Below are positions 1 to 7,848 of a stretch of DNA of 64,000 bases, piece after piece. The DNA comes from Saccharopolyspora indica (GTDB lineage Bacteria; Actinomycetota; Actinomycetes; Mycobacteriales; Pseudonocardiaceae), in contig NZ_JAQGLB010000001.1 in assembly GCF_027853965.1 (NCBI RefSeq), forward strand, positions 744,001 through 808,000. The letters run 5' to 3'. A model generated the notes under the pieces. It was not told where the DNA came from, made no database searches, and saw only the letters and a program-made list of their open reading frames with translations. The position numbers and the translations under genes are program-made. The stretch's first letter is position 1. Each line of letters begins with the position of its first letter.

Positions 1-570
1 CCCGAGGAATTCGTCGGTGAACACCGGATCCAGGTGGGGGCTCAACGCCGCGTAGAGCTCGAGGGGCACCTCGGGGAGCAGGTTGAAGTCCTCGTCGTGG
101 GTGTCCGGCTCACGCGCTGCCTCCCACCGCATCACCGCGGTGATGGCGCCGAAGAACGCGCCGAGGTCGGGTGCGAGCGGGGTGTTGCGGTGCTGCACGC
201 TCCCGAACACCGGGCAGGCCTGGTCGGCGGTGTCGGCGACGACGGCGTCGCCGTTGACGTCCCCGAAGACGATCCAGGACTCCTGCCACGCCGGGTTCGG
301 CTGCGGCTGCCCGTTCGTCCAGGTCGTGGACCAGCCGTCCTGCACCTTCGCGAGCTCGTGGTGCGAGAAGAGCTGGAGACCGAGCAAACCGCCGATCACC
401 GGAGCGTCTTCGAGCTCGACGGCGGCCAAGTAGTCGCCGAGCAGGCCAGGCGGCAGCCCGGGCACGTCCGCGGCGTTCGCGCGCAGAGCGATCCTGCCCA
501 GATTCGCGTCGTTCCGCCCGAAGGCGTCGGTGAACTGGCGCAGCGTCGGAACGAGATCCACTTCCGGCAT
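1..570 (-). CDS. SUKH (SMI1/KNR4-like) family protein, 3' end cut by window edge
   Basis: The open frame runs from an ATG at 570 off the window edge, giving 190 residues without a stop. The segment around residues 98-114 (SWIVFGDVNGDAVVADT) is the typical SUKH core strand pair, preceded by a Trp-rich loop and followed by a helical region. SUKH domains are known as immunity proteins for polymorphic toxins but also occur as housekeeping hypotheticals. No toxin gene is visible here, so the role is open. A GGGGCAGA purine stretch sits just before the ATG. A hairpin separates it from the acyl-CoA dehydrogenase gene upstream on the same strand. The family call is fairly safe; the function is not. 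Confidence 0.65.
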   Translation of the reverse strand, partial: MPEVDLVPTLRQFTDAFGRNDANLGRIALRANAADVPGLPPGLLGDYLAAVELEDAPVIGGLLGLQLFSHHELAKVQDGWSTTWTNGQPQPNPAWQESWIVFGDVNGDAVVADTADQACPVFGSVQHRNTPLAPDLGAFFGAITAVMRWEAAREPDTHDEDFNLLPEVPLELYAALSPHLDPVFTDEFLG

Positions 571-583
571 TCTGCCCCAACGC

Positions 584-619
584 CGATCGGGGCCGGGCCC
601 GGTGCCCGGCCCCCGATCG
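584..619 (-). terminator. Hairpin terminator after acyl-CoA dehydrogenase gene
   Basis: A GC-rich inverted repeat with arms beginning CGATCGGGG and ending in the complementary CCCCGATCG encloses a CCGGT loop, with one bulged base. It lies 6 bases downstream of the minus-strand stop at 625 and upstream of the SUKH gene, so it probably ends the fadE transcript. There is no U-tract, as is usual in actinomycetes. Confidence 0.6.
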
Positions 620-624
620 CGGGA

Positions 625-1782
625 TCAGCCCTTGAGCAGCGCGCGGCCCATCACCATGCGCTGGACCTGGTTGGTGCCCTCGTAGATCTGGGTGATCTTG
701 GCGTCGCGCATCATCCGCTCGACCGGGAAGTCGCGGGTGTAACCGGCGCCGCCGAAGAGCTGCACCGCGTCGGTGGTGACCTCCATGGCCACGTCGGAGG
801 CGAAGCACTTCGCCGCCGCCGAGATGAAGCCGAGGTTCGGTTCACCGCGCTCGGCGCGCGCCGCCGCCAGGTAGACCAGGTTCCGGGCGGCCTCGACCTT
901 CATCGCCATGTCGGCGAGCATGAACTGCACGCCCTGGAAGTCGGCGATCGCCTTGCCGAACTGCTTGCGCTCCTTGACGTAGGCCAGCGCGGCGTCCAGC
1001 GCGCCCTGCGCGATGCCCACGGCCTGCGCGCCGATGGTCGGGCGGGTGTGGTCCAAGGTGCGCAGCGCGGTCTTGAAGCCGGTCCCGGGCTCACCGATGA
1101 TCCGGTCGGCCGGGATGGTGCAGTCCTCGAAGTACAGCTCCGCGGTCGGCGAGCCCTTGATGCCGAGCTTCTTCTCCTTCGGACCCACCACGAAGCCCGG
1201 GTCGTCGGCGTGCACCACGAACGCGCTGATGCCGTTGGCGCGCTTGTCCGCGTCGGTCACCGCCATCACGGTGTACCACTTGGACTCGCCGCCGTTGGTG
1301 ATCCAGCACTTGCTGCCGTTGAGCACCCAGTGCTCGCCGTCGAGCCGGGCCCGGGTCTTCATCGCGGCGGCGTCGGAGCCCGCCTCCCGCTCGGACAGCG
1401 CGTAGGAGGCCATCGCCTCGCCCGAGGCGATCGAGGGCAGGACCTGCTTCTTGAGCTCCTCGGAACCGGACAGCAGGATCGGCATGGTGCCGAGCTTGTT
1501 CACCGCCGGGATCAGCGAGGACGAGCCGCAGACGCGCGCGACCTCCTCGATCACGATGCAGGTGGCCACCGAGTCCGCGCCCTGGCCGTCGTAGGCCTCC
1601 GGGATGTGCACCGCGGCGAACCCGGACTTGACCAGCGCATCGCGCGCCTCGCGGGGGAAGCGCTCCTGCTCGTCGACCTCGGCCGCGTGCGGGGCGATCT
1701 CCTTCTCGGAGAGATCGCGGACCGCCTCGCGCAGCGCGTCGTGCTCCTCGGCCAGCTGGTAGGTGCCGAAATCGGGGTTCAC
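625..1782 (-). CDS. fadE25: Acyl-CoA dehydrogenase, FadE25-like
   Basis: This is an FAD-dependent alpha,beta-dehydrogenase of acyl-CoA thioesters in beta-oxidation. The 385 residues match the full family length. Visible hallmarks are the YALSEREAGSD flavin/substrate segment near residue 130, CWITNGGE near 160, LDHTRPTIGAQAVGIAQGAL in the C-terminal helical domain, and the terminal IYEGTNQVQRMVMGRALL, whose Glu is the position of the catalytic base. The overall wording closely follows mycobacterial FadE25. The GTG at 1782 was chosen because GAGGAGG lies 6-7 bases upstream; frames further upstream have no ribosome site. It is divergent from a TetR gene, and a 13-bp palindrome lies between them, suggesting control by that regulator. 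Confidence 0.9.
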   Translation of the reverse strand: MNPDFGTYQLAEEHDALREAVRDLSEKEIAPHAAEVDEQERFPREARDALVKSGFAAVHIPEAYDGQGADSVATCIVIEEVARVCGSSSLIPAVNKLGTMPILLSGSEELKKQVLPSIASGEAMASYALSEREAGSDAAAMKTRARLDGEHWVLNGSKCWITNGGESKWYTVMAVTDADKRANGISAFVVHADDPGFVVGPKEKKLGIKGSPTAELYFEDCTIPADRIIGEPGTGFKTALRTLDHTRPTIGAQAVGIAQGALDAALAYVKERKQFGKAIADFQGVQFMLADMAMKVEAARNLVYLAAARAERGEPNLGFISAAAKCFASDVAMEVTTDAVQLFGGAGYTRDFPVERMMRDAKITQIYEGTNQVQRMVMGRALLKG

Positions 1783-1879
1783 CGGGTGCCTCCTCGTTCC
1801 CGCCGCCGTGCCCGGTGGGGGTGAGTCCGTCGCGGGTCCGCGCAGGTTCGCGGACGTTGCTTGCGATCGCCATCGTAAC

Positions 1880-1892
1880 GGCACTGAGTGCC
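1880..1892. promoter_or_regulatory. Palindromic operator, copy 1 (GGCACT-n-AGTGCC)
   Basis: GGCACTGAGTGCC is a perfect inverted repeat around a single centre base. It sits in the divergent promoter region between the acyl-CoA dehydrogenase and the TetR gene, about where the -35 region of the TetR promoter would be. A second copy follows the TetR gene at 2673-2685. Autoregulation plus repression of fadE is inferred. Confidence 0.6.
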
Positions 1893-1913
1893 ACGAGCAA
1901 CGCGGTCCGGTGC

Positions 1914-1919
1914 TATATT
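1914..1919 (+). promoter_or_regulatory. -10 box of tetR, leaderless transcript
   Basis: TATATT ends 6 bases before the ATG at 1926, so transcription should begin on or next to the start codon. No ribosome binding site is present in front of the ATG, which fits a leaderless mRNA. Confidence 0.5.
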
Positions 1920-1925
1920 CCGGCC

Positions 1926-2666
1926 ATGTCCCAGGCAGCGGCTCCAGCGCCGAAACCCCGTTCCGGCCGAACCGAGCACGGTCGGCGGCGGGTGCGCAGC
2001 GCACTGGCGCTGGCCGCGCTCGAACTGTTCGCCGAGCAGGGCTTCGAGGCGACCACAGTGGACCAGATCGCCGATGCCGCCGGTGTCGGCCGCCGGACGT
2101 TCTTCCGCTACTTCCGCTCCAAGGAGGACGTCGTCTTCCCCGGCCACGACGAGCGCCTGGCCGAGGTGGTCGAGCGGCTCGCCGGTGCCGACCCCGCGGC
2201 GGATCCGCTGCTGGTGCTCGGATCCACCGCGGAAGTGGTGCTGGAGATGTACCTGGCCGAACCGGAGGTCTCGCTCAAGCGGTTCGAGCTGACCCGCGAG
2301 GTTCCGGCGCTGCGCGACAAGGAGATCGCCAGCATCGACCGCTACCAGCGCGTGTTCGCCCGCTACCTGCGGGAGCGCTTCGCGGGGGAGCCCGGCGGGG
2401 ACCTGCGGGCCGCGGTGGCGGCCGCGGCGGTGGTCGCCGCGCACAACCACGTGCTCCGGCAGTGGCTGAAGAGCGGGGGAGCGCTGGACGCCAAGCGGTC
2501 GCTGCGCGAGGCGGTCGAGCACGTCGCCGAGGCGCTGGCCGACCGGCGGTCCGCGGTGGAGCAGGTCGGCGAGGGGGAGAACGTGGTGGTGGGCGTCGTG
2601 CGCACCACGGCACCGACGGGCGTGGTGCTCAAGCAGCTCGAAGACGCGCTCCGCGAGCTCCGCTGA
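1926..2666 (+). CDS. TetR-family regulator (fatty-acid locus)
   Basis: This is a 246-residue TetR-type repressor. The N-terminal helix-turn-helix spans about residues 18-62 and includes LELFAEQGFEATTVDQIADAAGVG followed by the RTFFRYFRSKEDVV recognition-helix end; the rest is a helical ligand-binding domain. An in-frame upstream extension reaches 1815, but the ATG at 1926 is preferred because the -10 box TATATT sits just ahead of it and the DNA-binding domain begins at the expected distance. It is divergent from the FadE25-like gene and flanked on both sides by copies of the same palindrome. It probably senses an acyl-CoA and controls fatty-acid oxidation; the ligand is inference. Confidence 0.85.
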   Translation: MSQAAAPAPKPRSGRTEHGRRRVRSALALAALELFAEQGFEATTVDQIADAAGVGRRTFFRYFRSKEDVVFPGHDERLAEVVERLAGADPAADPLLVLGSTAEVVLEMYLAEPEVSLKRFELTREVPALRDKEIASIDRYQRVFARYLRERFAGEPGGDLRAAVAAAAVVAAHNHVLRQWLKSGGALDAKRSLREAVEHVAEALADRRSAVEQVGEGENVVVGVVRTTAPTGVVLKQLEDALRELR

Positions 2667-2672
2667 TTCAAC

Positions 2673-2685
2673 GGCACTCAGTGCC
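2673..2685. promoter_or_regulatory. Palindromic operator, copy 2
   Basis: GGCACTCAGTGCC, with the same AAC flank as copy 1 at 1880, lies 6 bases after the tetR stop and ahead of the acetyltransferase gene. The shared 16 bases on both sides of the regulator make chance unlikely. It may place the downstream gene under the same repressor. Confidence 0.5.
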
Positions 2686-2814
2686 CATGCTTACGAAGCG
2701 CCGTGCACGTCAGTAGTGTCGATTGCTTCAGTGGTAACTGAATTTAACCGGTACCGAACAACTGCGGACCGCCTCGCGGAATGGATGTCGGATCATCGAC
2801 CTACGGTGGCGGCC

Positions 2815-3324
2815 GTGACGTTCGAGGCTGACGAGATCCGCACGGATCGACTGCTCCTGCGGCGGGTTCGCGGCGACGACCTGCCCGCCGCGGTGGAGAT
2901 CCTGTCCGACCCGGAGACCAACCGGTTCAACCCCTCCGGCGCGCCCTCGGCGGCGGAGGCGGGGGAGATGCTGGCGAAGTGGCAAGCCGATTGGGAGCGC
3001 GACGGCATCGGGTACTGGGCGGTGACGCTGCCGGAGTCCGGCGCGGTGATCGGGTTCGGCGGTCTGCGGTTCCACTTCGCGGGCGAGGAACCGGTGCTCA
3101 ACCTGTTCTACCGCTTCAGCCCTGATCACTGGGGGAGGGGATACGCCCCGGAGATGGCCCGGGCAGCGATCGACCTGGCCGACCGGGGGTGCACCGACCG
3201 GCCGGTGGTGATCATGACCGACCTGCCCAACGAACCGTCCCAGCGCGTCGCGCGCAAGCTCGGCTTCGCCGTCACGGGCGAGCTCCAGTTCTCGGACGGT
3301 CCGATGCTGGTGTGGCGGCGCTGA
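2815..3324 (+). CDS. GNAT-family N-acetyltransferase
   Basis: This is a small acetyl-CoA-dependent acetyltransferase of the RimJ/RimL type. RTDRLLLRRV near the N-terminus is the usual first strand. GYWAVTLPESGAVIGFGGLR is the central sheet, and the segment HWGRGYAPEMARAAIDLA carries the acetyl-CoA pyrophosphate loop (R/Q-x-x-G-x-G/A). LGFAVTGE near the end is also typical. The GTG at 2815 gives 169 residues and follows a TACGGT -10 box by 8 bases (leaderless). In-frame starts at 2785 and 2716 are possible but add a tail the family lacks. Its stop codon directly abuts the stop of the convergent PLP-enzyme gene. The substrate is unknown. Confidence 0.75.
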   Translation: MTFEADEIRTDRLLLRRVRGDDLPAAVEILSDPETNRFNPSGAPSAAEAGEMLAKWQADWERDGIGYWAVTLPESGAVIGFGGLRFHFAGEEPVLNLFYRFSPDHWGRGYAPEMARAAIDLADRGCTDRPVVIMTDLPNEPSQRVARKLGFAVTGELQFSDGPMLVWRR

Positions 3325-4530
3325 TCAGCAGCGGATGCCGGCCTCCAGCAGCCGGGGGCGCACCACGGCCCAGTCCGGTTCGAGGACTTCGGGCCCGCGG
3401 TCGCCGACGCCGACGTCCTTGAACCCGCTGGAAGTCGCCACGCACACCACGGGTCCGTCGAACTCCTCGCGCACCTGCCGGAACCCGGCGAGCCCGGCGG
3501 CCGAGGACAGCTCGTACCAGAGCCCGCAGCGGGCCAGGTCCCGCTGGGCGAGCGCCATCTCGGCATCGTCCACCAGGAGCGCCCGCCCGGCGCTCTCCTC
3601 GATCGCCACCGTCGCCCGGTACCCGCTCACGGCGGAGCTGATGGCGTAGGCGTCGGTCGGGGCCACCTCCACCGAGGTGGCCGGGAGGCCCTCGGCGATG
3701 GCGCGCGCCAGCGGTCCACCAGCTGCGGGTTCGCAGGAGAACGCGCGGGGCGTCGTCCCGGCGAGGCCCAGCCGCACGAGTTCGGCGAACCCCTTCCAGA
3801 CGCCGAAGAGCAGCTCGCCGTACCCGGTCGGGACGAACAGCGCCGCCGGGACGCCGAGCTCGGCGAAGATCTCGTAGGCGATCGTCTTGTAGCCCTCGGG
3901 CCCGAAGGCGTGCCCGGTGTGGGTCGTGGTGACGTTGCTGACCGGGTGGAAGCCGGTTTCGGCGGTGATCCGGCGCAGCAGCGGCCATCGCGCGGCGGTC
4001 GGCACCGCCAGCACGACGGCACCGTAGGACCGGAGGAACGAGCTGACGGCGGGCGGCATCTCCGCGGAGGCCAGCACGATGCAGCGCAGACCGGCCCGGG
4101 CGGCGTAAGCGGCCGCGGAAGCGCCGTGGTTGCCGGAGGAGGCGACCACGACGCCGGGTGCGCCGACGCCCGCCGCGGCGCTCACCGCGACCCGGTTGAG
4201 CCGGTCCTTGTGGCTCCACGTCGGATTCCGCGACTCGTCCTTGACGAACACCCCGTGCCCGGGCAGCTCGATCAGCGGTGTGCCGCCTTCGCCGAGCCCC
4301 GGCGCGCGCAGCGGCGGCAGCAGGGGAGCCCACCGCTCCAGCCCGGGGCCGGGCGGCTGCTGGAACAGCCCGGCGGGCACCCGGTCGTAGTCGTAGTCGA
4401 CCTCGACGGGGTAGGAGGTGGTGTCGGTGCTGGTCGTCGGGCAGCCGCTGGTCAGCGGCGGCCACAGCGGGTAGCGGACTCCGGGGTCGCCGAGCGAGCG
4501 CTGGCCGGTGGCCAGCGAATCATCGTTCAC
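3325..4530 (-). CDS. PLP-dependent fold-type II enzyme, threonine synthase / diaminopropionate lyase-like
   Basis: This 401-residue protein belongs to the tryptophan-synthase-beta fold family. The Schiff-base lysine is in WSHKDRLNR (about residue 105), the cofactor asparagine loop is SSGNHGASAAAYAARAG, and PTGYGELLFGVWKG is the phosphate-loop region. Beta-replacement or elimination on an amino acid such as threonine or serine is typical of the family; the substrate here cannot be read. GTG at 4530 was chosen, with a tandem GTG at 4533. It follows the LLM oxidoreductase gene on the same strand by about 14 bases, so they are probably co-transcribed. A longer upstream frame only overlaps that gene. 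Confidence 0.75.
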   Translation of the reverse strand: MNDDSLATGQRSLGDPGVRYPLWPPLTSGCPTTSTDTTSYPVEVDYDYDRVPAGLFQQPPGPGLERWAPLLPPLRAPGLGEGGTPLIELPGHGVFVKDESRNPTWSHKDRLNRVAVSAAAGVGAPGVVVASSGNHGASAAAYAARAGLRCIVLASAEMPPAVSSFLRSYGAVVLAVPTAARWPLLRRITAETGFHPVSNVTTTHTGHAFGPEGYKTIAYEIFAELGVPAALFVPTGYGELLFGVWKGFAELVRLGLAGTTPRAFSCEPAAGGPLARAIAEGLPATSVEVAPTDAYAISSAVSGYRATVAIEESAGRALLVDDAEMALAQRDLARCGLWYELSSAAGLAGFRQVREEFDGPVVCVATSSGFKDVGVGDRGPEVLEPDWAVVRPRLLEAGIRC

Positions 4531-4544
4531 CACACCACCGGACC

Positions 4545-5501
4545 CTAGTCCAGGGAGCTGACGGCGCGGACGCGTTCGATCACCGGGGCGAAGGCGTCCA
4601 TGTAGGGCCCGTGCACCGCGTAGTAGGTGAAGCCGTAGCGCTCGTGGTTGCGCAGGACCTGCTCGGCCATCTGCTCGACCGTGCCGATGAACGCGAACGG
4701 CGTCTCCAGCAGTTCGTCGGCGGTCATCATCGGACCGGTCCTGGCCAGGAACTCCTCGGCGGCGGCGCGGCGGTCGTCGGTGATCACCACGGTTTGCGTC
4801 AGGGCCTGCCACTGCACCTGGCCGGCGCGCTCGCCGGCGTGCTCGCGGGCGAACCGGATCCGTTCGTCGGTCTCGGCGGCGGTGCCGACGCGCAGCGTGC
4901 CGGGCGGTTGCCCGGGTACCTGGAAGGCGCCCGCGATGCCGATGATGTCCGCGCTGGCCGCGGCGATCCGCAGGATCCGGTCACCGGTGCCGCCGACGAT
5001 CAGCGGTGGCCCGTACCCGCCGAAGCCGGTGCGCTGGACCGGGCGCAGCACGGAAACGCCGTAGTGCTCGCGGAGCGCGGCCTGCTGGGCGTATCCGTCG
5101 GCGGCGAAGAGCTCGGTCAGCTCGGCGATCAGCGCTTCGAGCCGGTCCGCGCGGCCGCCGAAGGGCTCCCACTCGATGCCGGCTTCGTCGAACTCCCACT
5201 TCATGTGCCCCGCACCGAGCCCGACCTCCAGCCGGCCGCCGCTGAGCAGGTCGGTGGTGGCGATGTCGCGGGCGAGCAGCGCGGGATTCCAGAAGGGCGC
5301 GTTGAGCACCAGGGTGCCGACGCGGAGCCGTTCGGTGGCCTGGGCCGCGGCGACGAGGGTGGGGAAGGGGGAGGCCATGCCGAGGTGGTCGGCGGCGAAC
5401 ACGGTGTCGTACCCGTACCGCTCGGCTCGGCGGCAGGTCGCGGCGAAGTCCTCGGCGGATCCCAGCTCGAAGACGTTGTACGCGAAGCGGAATTCAGGCA
5501 T
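4545..5501 (-). CDS. LLM-class F420-dependent oxidoreductase
   Basis: This is a 318-residue luciferase-like TIM-barrel enzyme that probably uses reduced F420. Family features are EFRFAYNVFELGS at the start, YDTVFAADHLGMASPFPTL, the VGTLVLNAPFWNPALLARDI strand-helix, SGGRLEVGLGAGHMKWEF and PLIVGGTGDRILRIAA. The ATG at 5501 is favoured over an in-frame ATG at 5555 because homologues begin at PEFRFAYN. It is the first gene of a probable two-gene unit with the PLP enzyme. Its upstream region contains an AT-rich element that recurs at 14620. The substrate is unknown. Confidence 0.8.
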   Translation of the reverse strand: MPEFRFAYNVFELGSAEDFAATCRRAERYGYDTVFAADHLGMASPFPTLVAAAQATERLRVGTLVLNAPFWNPALLARDIATTDLLSGGRLEVGLGAGHMKWEFDEAGIEWEPFGGRADRLEALIAELTELFAADGYAQQAALREHYGVSVLRPVQRTGFGGYGPPLIVGGTGDRILRIAAASADIIGIAGAFQVPGQPPGTLRVGTAAETDERIRFAREHAGERAGQVQWQALTQTVVITDDRRAAAEEFLARTGPMMTADELLETPFAFIGTVEQMAEQVLRNHERYGFTYYAVHGPYMDAFAPVIERVRAVSSLD

Positions 5502-5577
5502 GGCGCTACGGTGCCGCAAGCCGTCGATCACGACCACCGGCTGCTGGCCGAACATGAATTTTTATTTCGTCTTTCAT

Positions 5578-5598
5578 TTCAGTGTTGATCGAAATAAA
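5578..5598. repeat. AT-rich shared element, copy 1
   Basis: TTCAGTGTTGATC followed by GAAATAAA matches 14620-14640 at 20 of 21 positions. It lies between a TetR gene and the LLM oxidoreductase gene. The neighbouring bases also repeat the TTTC motif three times. It is probably a promoter/operator shared with the small gene at 14481. Confidence 0.45.
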
Positions 5599-5641
5599 GC
5601 ATCAGAGCGACAACCGGCAGAACACCGCAACGACGAGGAGA

Positions 5642-6220
5642 TCAAGCCGGGTTGTTCGTGCCCATGCCTCGCCACAGCAGGTCGATGAGCTTCTCGGTGG
5701 GAGCGCGCCAGTCGCTGCTCGGGTCGAGGAAGAACAGCCCGCCCAGCCCGCGGATGAGGGTCTCGGGTTCGAGGTCGGGGCGCACGGTTCCGGCCTGGAT
5801 GTTGGCCTCCAGCAGGGTGGTGACCGCGCCGGCCATGGCTTCGTGGGCCTTCGCCAGCATCTCGCCGTGCGAGGAGGCAGCGGCGCCGAGCGCCTTGGCC
5901 AGGCCTCGTTTGGTCATCATGTAGCGGACCAGGTGATCGGCCGTCCAGGCGCGGAAGGCCACCTCGGGGGAGTGCTGTGCGAGCAGTTCCGGCACGACGT
6001 CGACGAGGTGCTGCAGTTCGCGCTGGTAGACGGCGATGACGAGCGCTTCCGGGTTGGGGAAGTGCCGGTACACCGTGCCCACGCCCACGCCGGCCTGCTT
6101 GGCGATGGCGTTGAACGAGATCTCGCCGGAGCCCGCCAGCGCGGTGGCGGCCGCGGTGAGGATGCGCTCGTGGTTGCGGCGGGTGTCCGCGCGCCGGGGG
6201 CTGACCGAGCCCGTCGTCAT
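5642..6220 (-). CDS. TetR-family regulator of the molybdenum dehydrogenase operon
   Basis: This is a 192-residue TetR protein. The helix-turn-helix runs about residues 14-60, with AAATALAGSGEISFNAIAKQAGVGVGTVYRHFPNPEALV. The C-terminal part fits the TetR domain common in actinomycetes. The start is supported by GGAGGGA (on the minus strand) just before the ATG at 6220. It is divergent from the (2Fe-2S)/FAD/Mo dehydrogenase operon, with a palindrome at 6312-6325 in between, so it most likely represses that operon and itself. An inducer such as an aldehyde or N-heterocycle is inferred only. Confidence 0.85.
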   Translation of the reverse strand: MTTGSVSPRRADTRRNHERILTAAATALAGSGEISFNAIAKQAGVGVGTVYRHFPNPEALVIAVYQRELQHLVDVVPELLAQHSPEVAFRAWTADHLVRYMMTKRGLAKALGAAASSHGEMLAKAHEAMAGAVTTLLEANIQAGTVRPDLEPETLIRGLGGLFFLDPSSDWRAPTEKLIDLLWRGMGTNNPA

Positions 6221-6311
6221 CGTCCCTCCCGGATTGCCGCGGTCTCCGGCGCTGAATGTAGTGCACGACCCGGCCGGGCTCCGGCAAGCTTCGGGTGAGG
6301 TGTTTGCCTAC

Positions 6312-6325
6312 CGGATAAATATCCG
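6312..6325. promoter_or_regulatory. TetR operator, CGGATA-aa-TATCCG
   Basis: This is a perfect 6+6 inverted repeat with a 2-base centre in the 226-base divergent region between the TetR gene and the dehydrogenase operon. The AT-rich centre overlaps a likely -10 region. Confidence 0.55.
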
Positions 6326-6446
6326 CTAGCTTCGGTTCCGAAGCCGGGCGGTTTCCGGTCCGGCTCCGCTCTTCGCGTTCTCTCCCACCACGACCAACCC
6401 ACGCCGCCGCGGACGTCCTGCGGGCGGTCCGCGGGAAAGGGAACCA

Positions 6447-6899
6447 GTGGACATCTCCATCGACATCAACGGCACGACCGAGCGGCTCAGCGTCGATCCC
6501 GGGGTGACGCTCCTGGATGCGCTCCGCGAGCAGCTCGACGTGACAGGCCCGAAGAAGGGTTGCGACCGGGGGCAGTGCGGTGCGTGCACAGTGCACGTCG
6601 GGGGCAAGCCCGTGCTCTCGTGCCTCACCCTCGCAGCGACCGTCAAGGAGCCGGTCACCACCGTGGAAGGCCTGGCCGAGGACGGCAGGCTGCACCCGGT
6701 CCAGCAGGCGTTCGTCGACCAGGACGCCCTGCAGTGCGGGTTCTGCACCTCCGGGCAGATCATGTCGGCCGTCGCGGCGGTCGAGCAGGACGTCGACGAC
6801 GTCCGCGAGTTCATGTCCGGCAACCTCTGCCGCTGTTCGGCCTACCCGAACATCGTCGCGGCGATCGACCAGGCGAGGCGGTCCGATGCGTCCCTTTGA
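6447..6899 (+). CDS. (2Fe-2S) subunit of xanthine/aldehyde dehydrogenase-type enzyme
   Basis: This is the small electron-transfer subunit of a molybdenum hydroxylase, 150 residues. The N-terminal ferredoxin domain carries GCDRGQCGACTV plus a later Cys in VLSCLTL. The C-terminal four-helix domain carries the second cluster with CGFCTSGQIM and NLCRCSAYPNI. All eight cluster cysteines are present. The GTG at 6447 has AAAGGGA about 6 bases upstream. The next gene starts inside its last codons (14-base overlap), indicating translational coupling. Electrons pass from the Mo centre through both clusters to FAD in the middle subunit. Confidence 0.92.
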   Translation: MDISIDINGTTERLSVDPGVTLLDALREQLDVTGPKKGCDRGQCGACTVHVGGKPVLSCLTLAATVKEPVTTVEGLAEDGRLHPVQQAFVDQDALQCGFCTSGQIMSAVAAVEQDVDDVREFMSGNLCRCSAYPNIVAAIDQARRSDASL

Positions 6900-7848
6900 T
6901 CTGACGGCACCCGCGACGGTCGAGGCCGCGCTGGCCGAGCCGGGCGCGTTCCTGGCGGGCGGGACCACGCTCGTCGACCTGATGAAGCTCAACGTCCTGA
7001 CCCCGCAGCAGGTCGTGGACATCAACGAGCTGCCGCTGCGCGGCATCGACACCACCGATGGGCTGCGCATCGGCGCGCTGGAGCGGATGAGCGACGTCGC
7101 GGCGCACCCCGACGTGCCGCCGGTGATCTCCCGGGCGCTGCTGTTGAGCGCGTCCCAGCAGTTGCGCAACATGGCCAGCATCGGCGGGAACCTGATGCAG
7201 CGCACGCGGTGCTCGTACTTCCGCGATGTCGCGATGCCGTGCAACCGCCGGGAGCCCGGGAGCGGGTGTCCGGCGGTGTCGGGCGCGAACCGGATGCACG
7301 CCGTGCTGGGCACCAGCGATTCGTGCGTGGCGACGCATGCCAGCGATCTGGCCGTGGCGCTGGTCGCGCTCGATGCGGAGGTGCGGCTGGTCGGCGCTGA
7401 CGGCGACCGTGCCGTGCGGTTGGCCGATTTCTACCGGCAGCCGGGGGATTCGCCGGAGGTGGAGACGGTGCTGCGACCTGGTGAGCTGATCAGCGAGGTC
7501 GTGGTGCCGCGGCTGGACTGGGCGTCGCGCTCGACCTACGTCAAGGTGCGGGACCGGCAGTCCTACGAGTTCGCGCTGTGCTCGGCCGCGGTGGCGCTGG
7601 ACGTGCGGGATTCGCGCGTGGTCGATGCCCGGGTCGCGGTGGGTGGTGTGGCGTCGGTGCCGTGGCGGTTGCCCGCGGTGGAGGACGCGCTGCGCGGGAA
7701 GCCGGTGGCTGAGGAGTCCTTCGTGGACGCGGCGTCGCTGGCTGCTGACGGGGCGCGGCCGTTGTCCGGGAACGGCTTCAAGGTGCCGCTGCTGGAGCGG
7801 ACCGTCGTCCGCGCTCTGCTCGAACTGACCGAAGGGAGCAGGCTGTGA
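6886..7848 (+). CDS. FAD-binding subunit with extra Fe-S loop, PaoB-like
   Basis: This is the 320-residue middle subunit of the molybdenum hydroxylase. FLAGGTTLVDLMK near residue 23 is the FAD pyrophosphate segment and SASQQLRNMASIGGNLMQRTRC the second FAD contact. The stretch after it (CSYFRDVAMPCNRREPGSGCP) holds a four-cysteine insertion like that binding an extra [4Fe-4S] cluster in PaoB and 4-hydroxybenzoyl-CoA reductase beta. The ATG at 6886 overlaps the upstream gene, and its stop overlaps the next start by 4 bases (GTGA). The enzyme is therefore more like the PaoABC aldehyde oxidoreductase than plain xanthine dehydrogenase. Confidence 0.9.
   Translation: MRPFDLTAPATVEAALAEPGAFLAGGTTLVDLMKLNVLTPQQVVDINELPLRGIDTTDGLRIGALERMSDVAAHPDVPPVISRALLLSASQQLRNMASIGGNLMQRTRCSYFRDVAMPCNRREPGSGCPAVSGANRMHAVLGTSDSCVATHASDLAVALVALDAEVRLVGADGDRAVRLADFYRQPGDSPEVETVLRPGELISEVVVPRLDWASRSTYVKVRDRQSYEFALCSAAVALDVRDSRVVDARVAVGGVASVPWRLPAVEDALRGKPVAEESFVDAASLAADGARPLSGNGFKVPLLERTVVRALLELTEGSRL

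Noticed and set aside
34-1824. 596-codon plus-strand open frame
   Set aside because: Antisense to the FadE25-like and SUKH genes; Arg/Gly/His-rich translation with no family signature. High GC creates such shadows.
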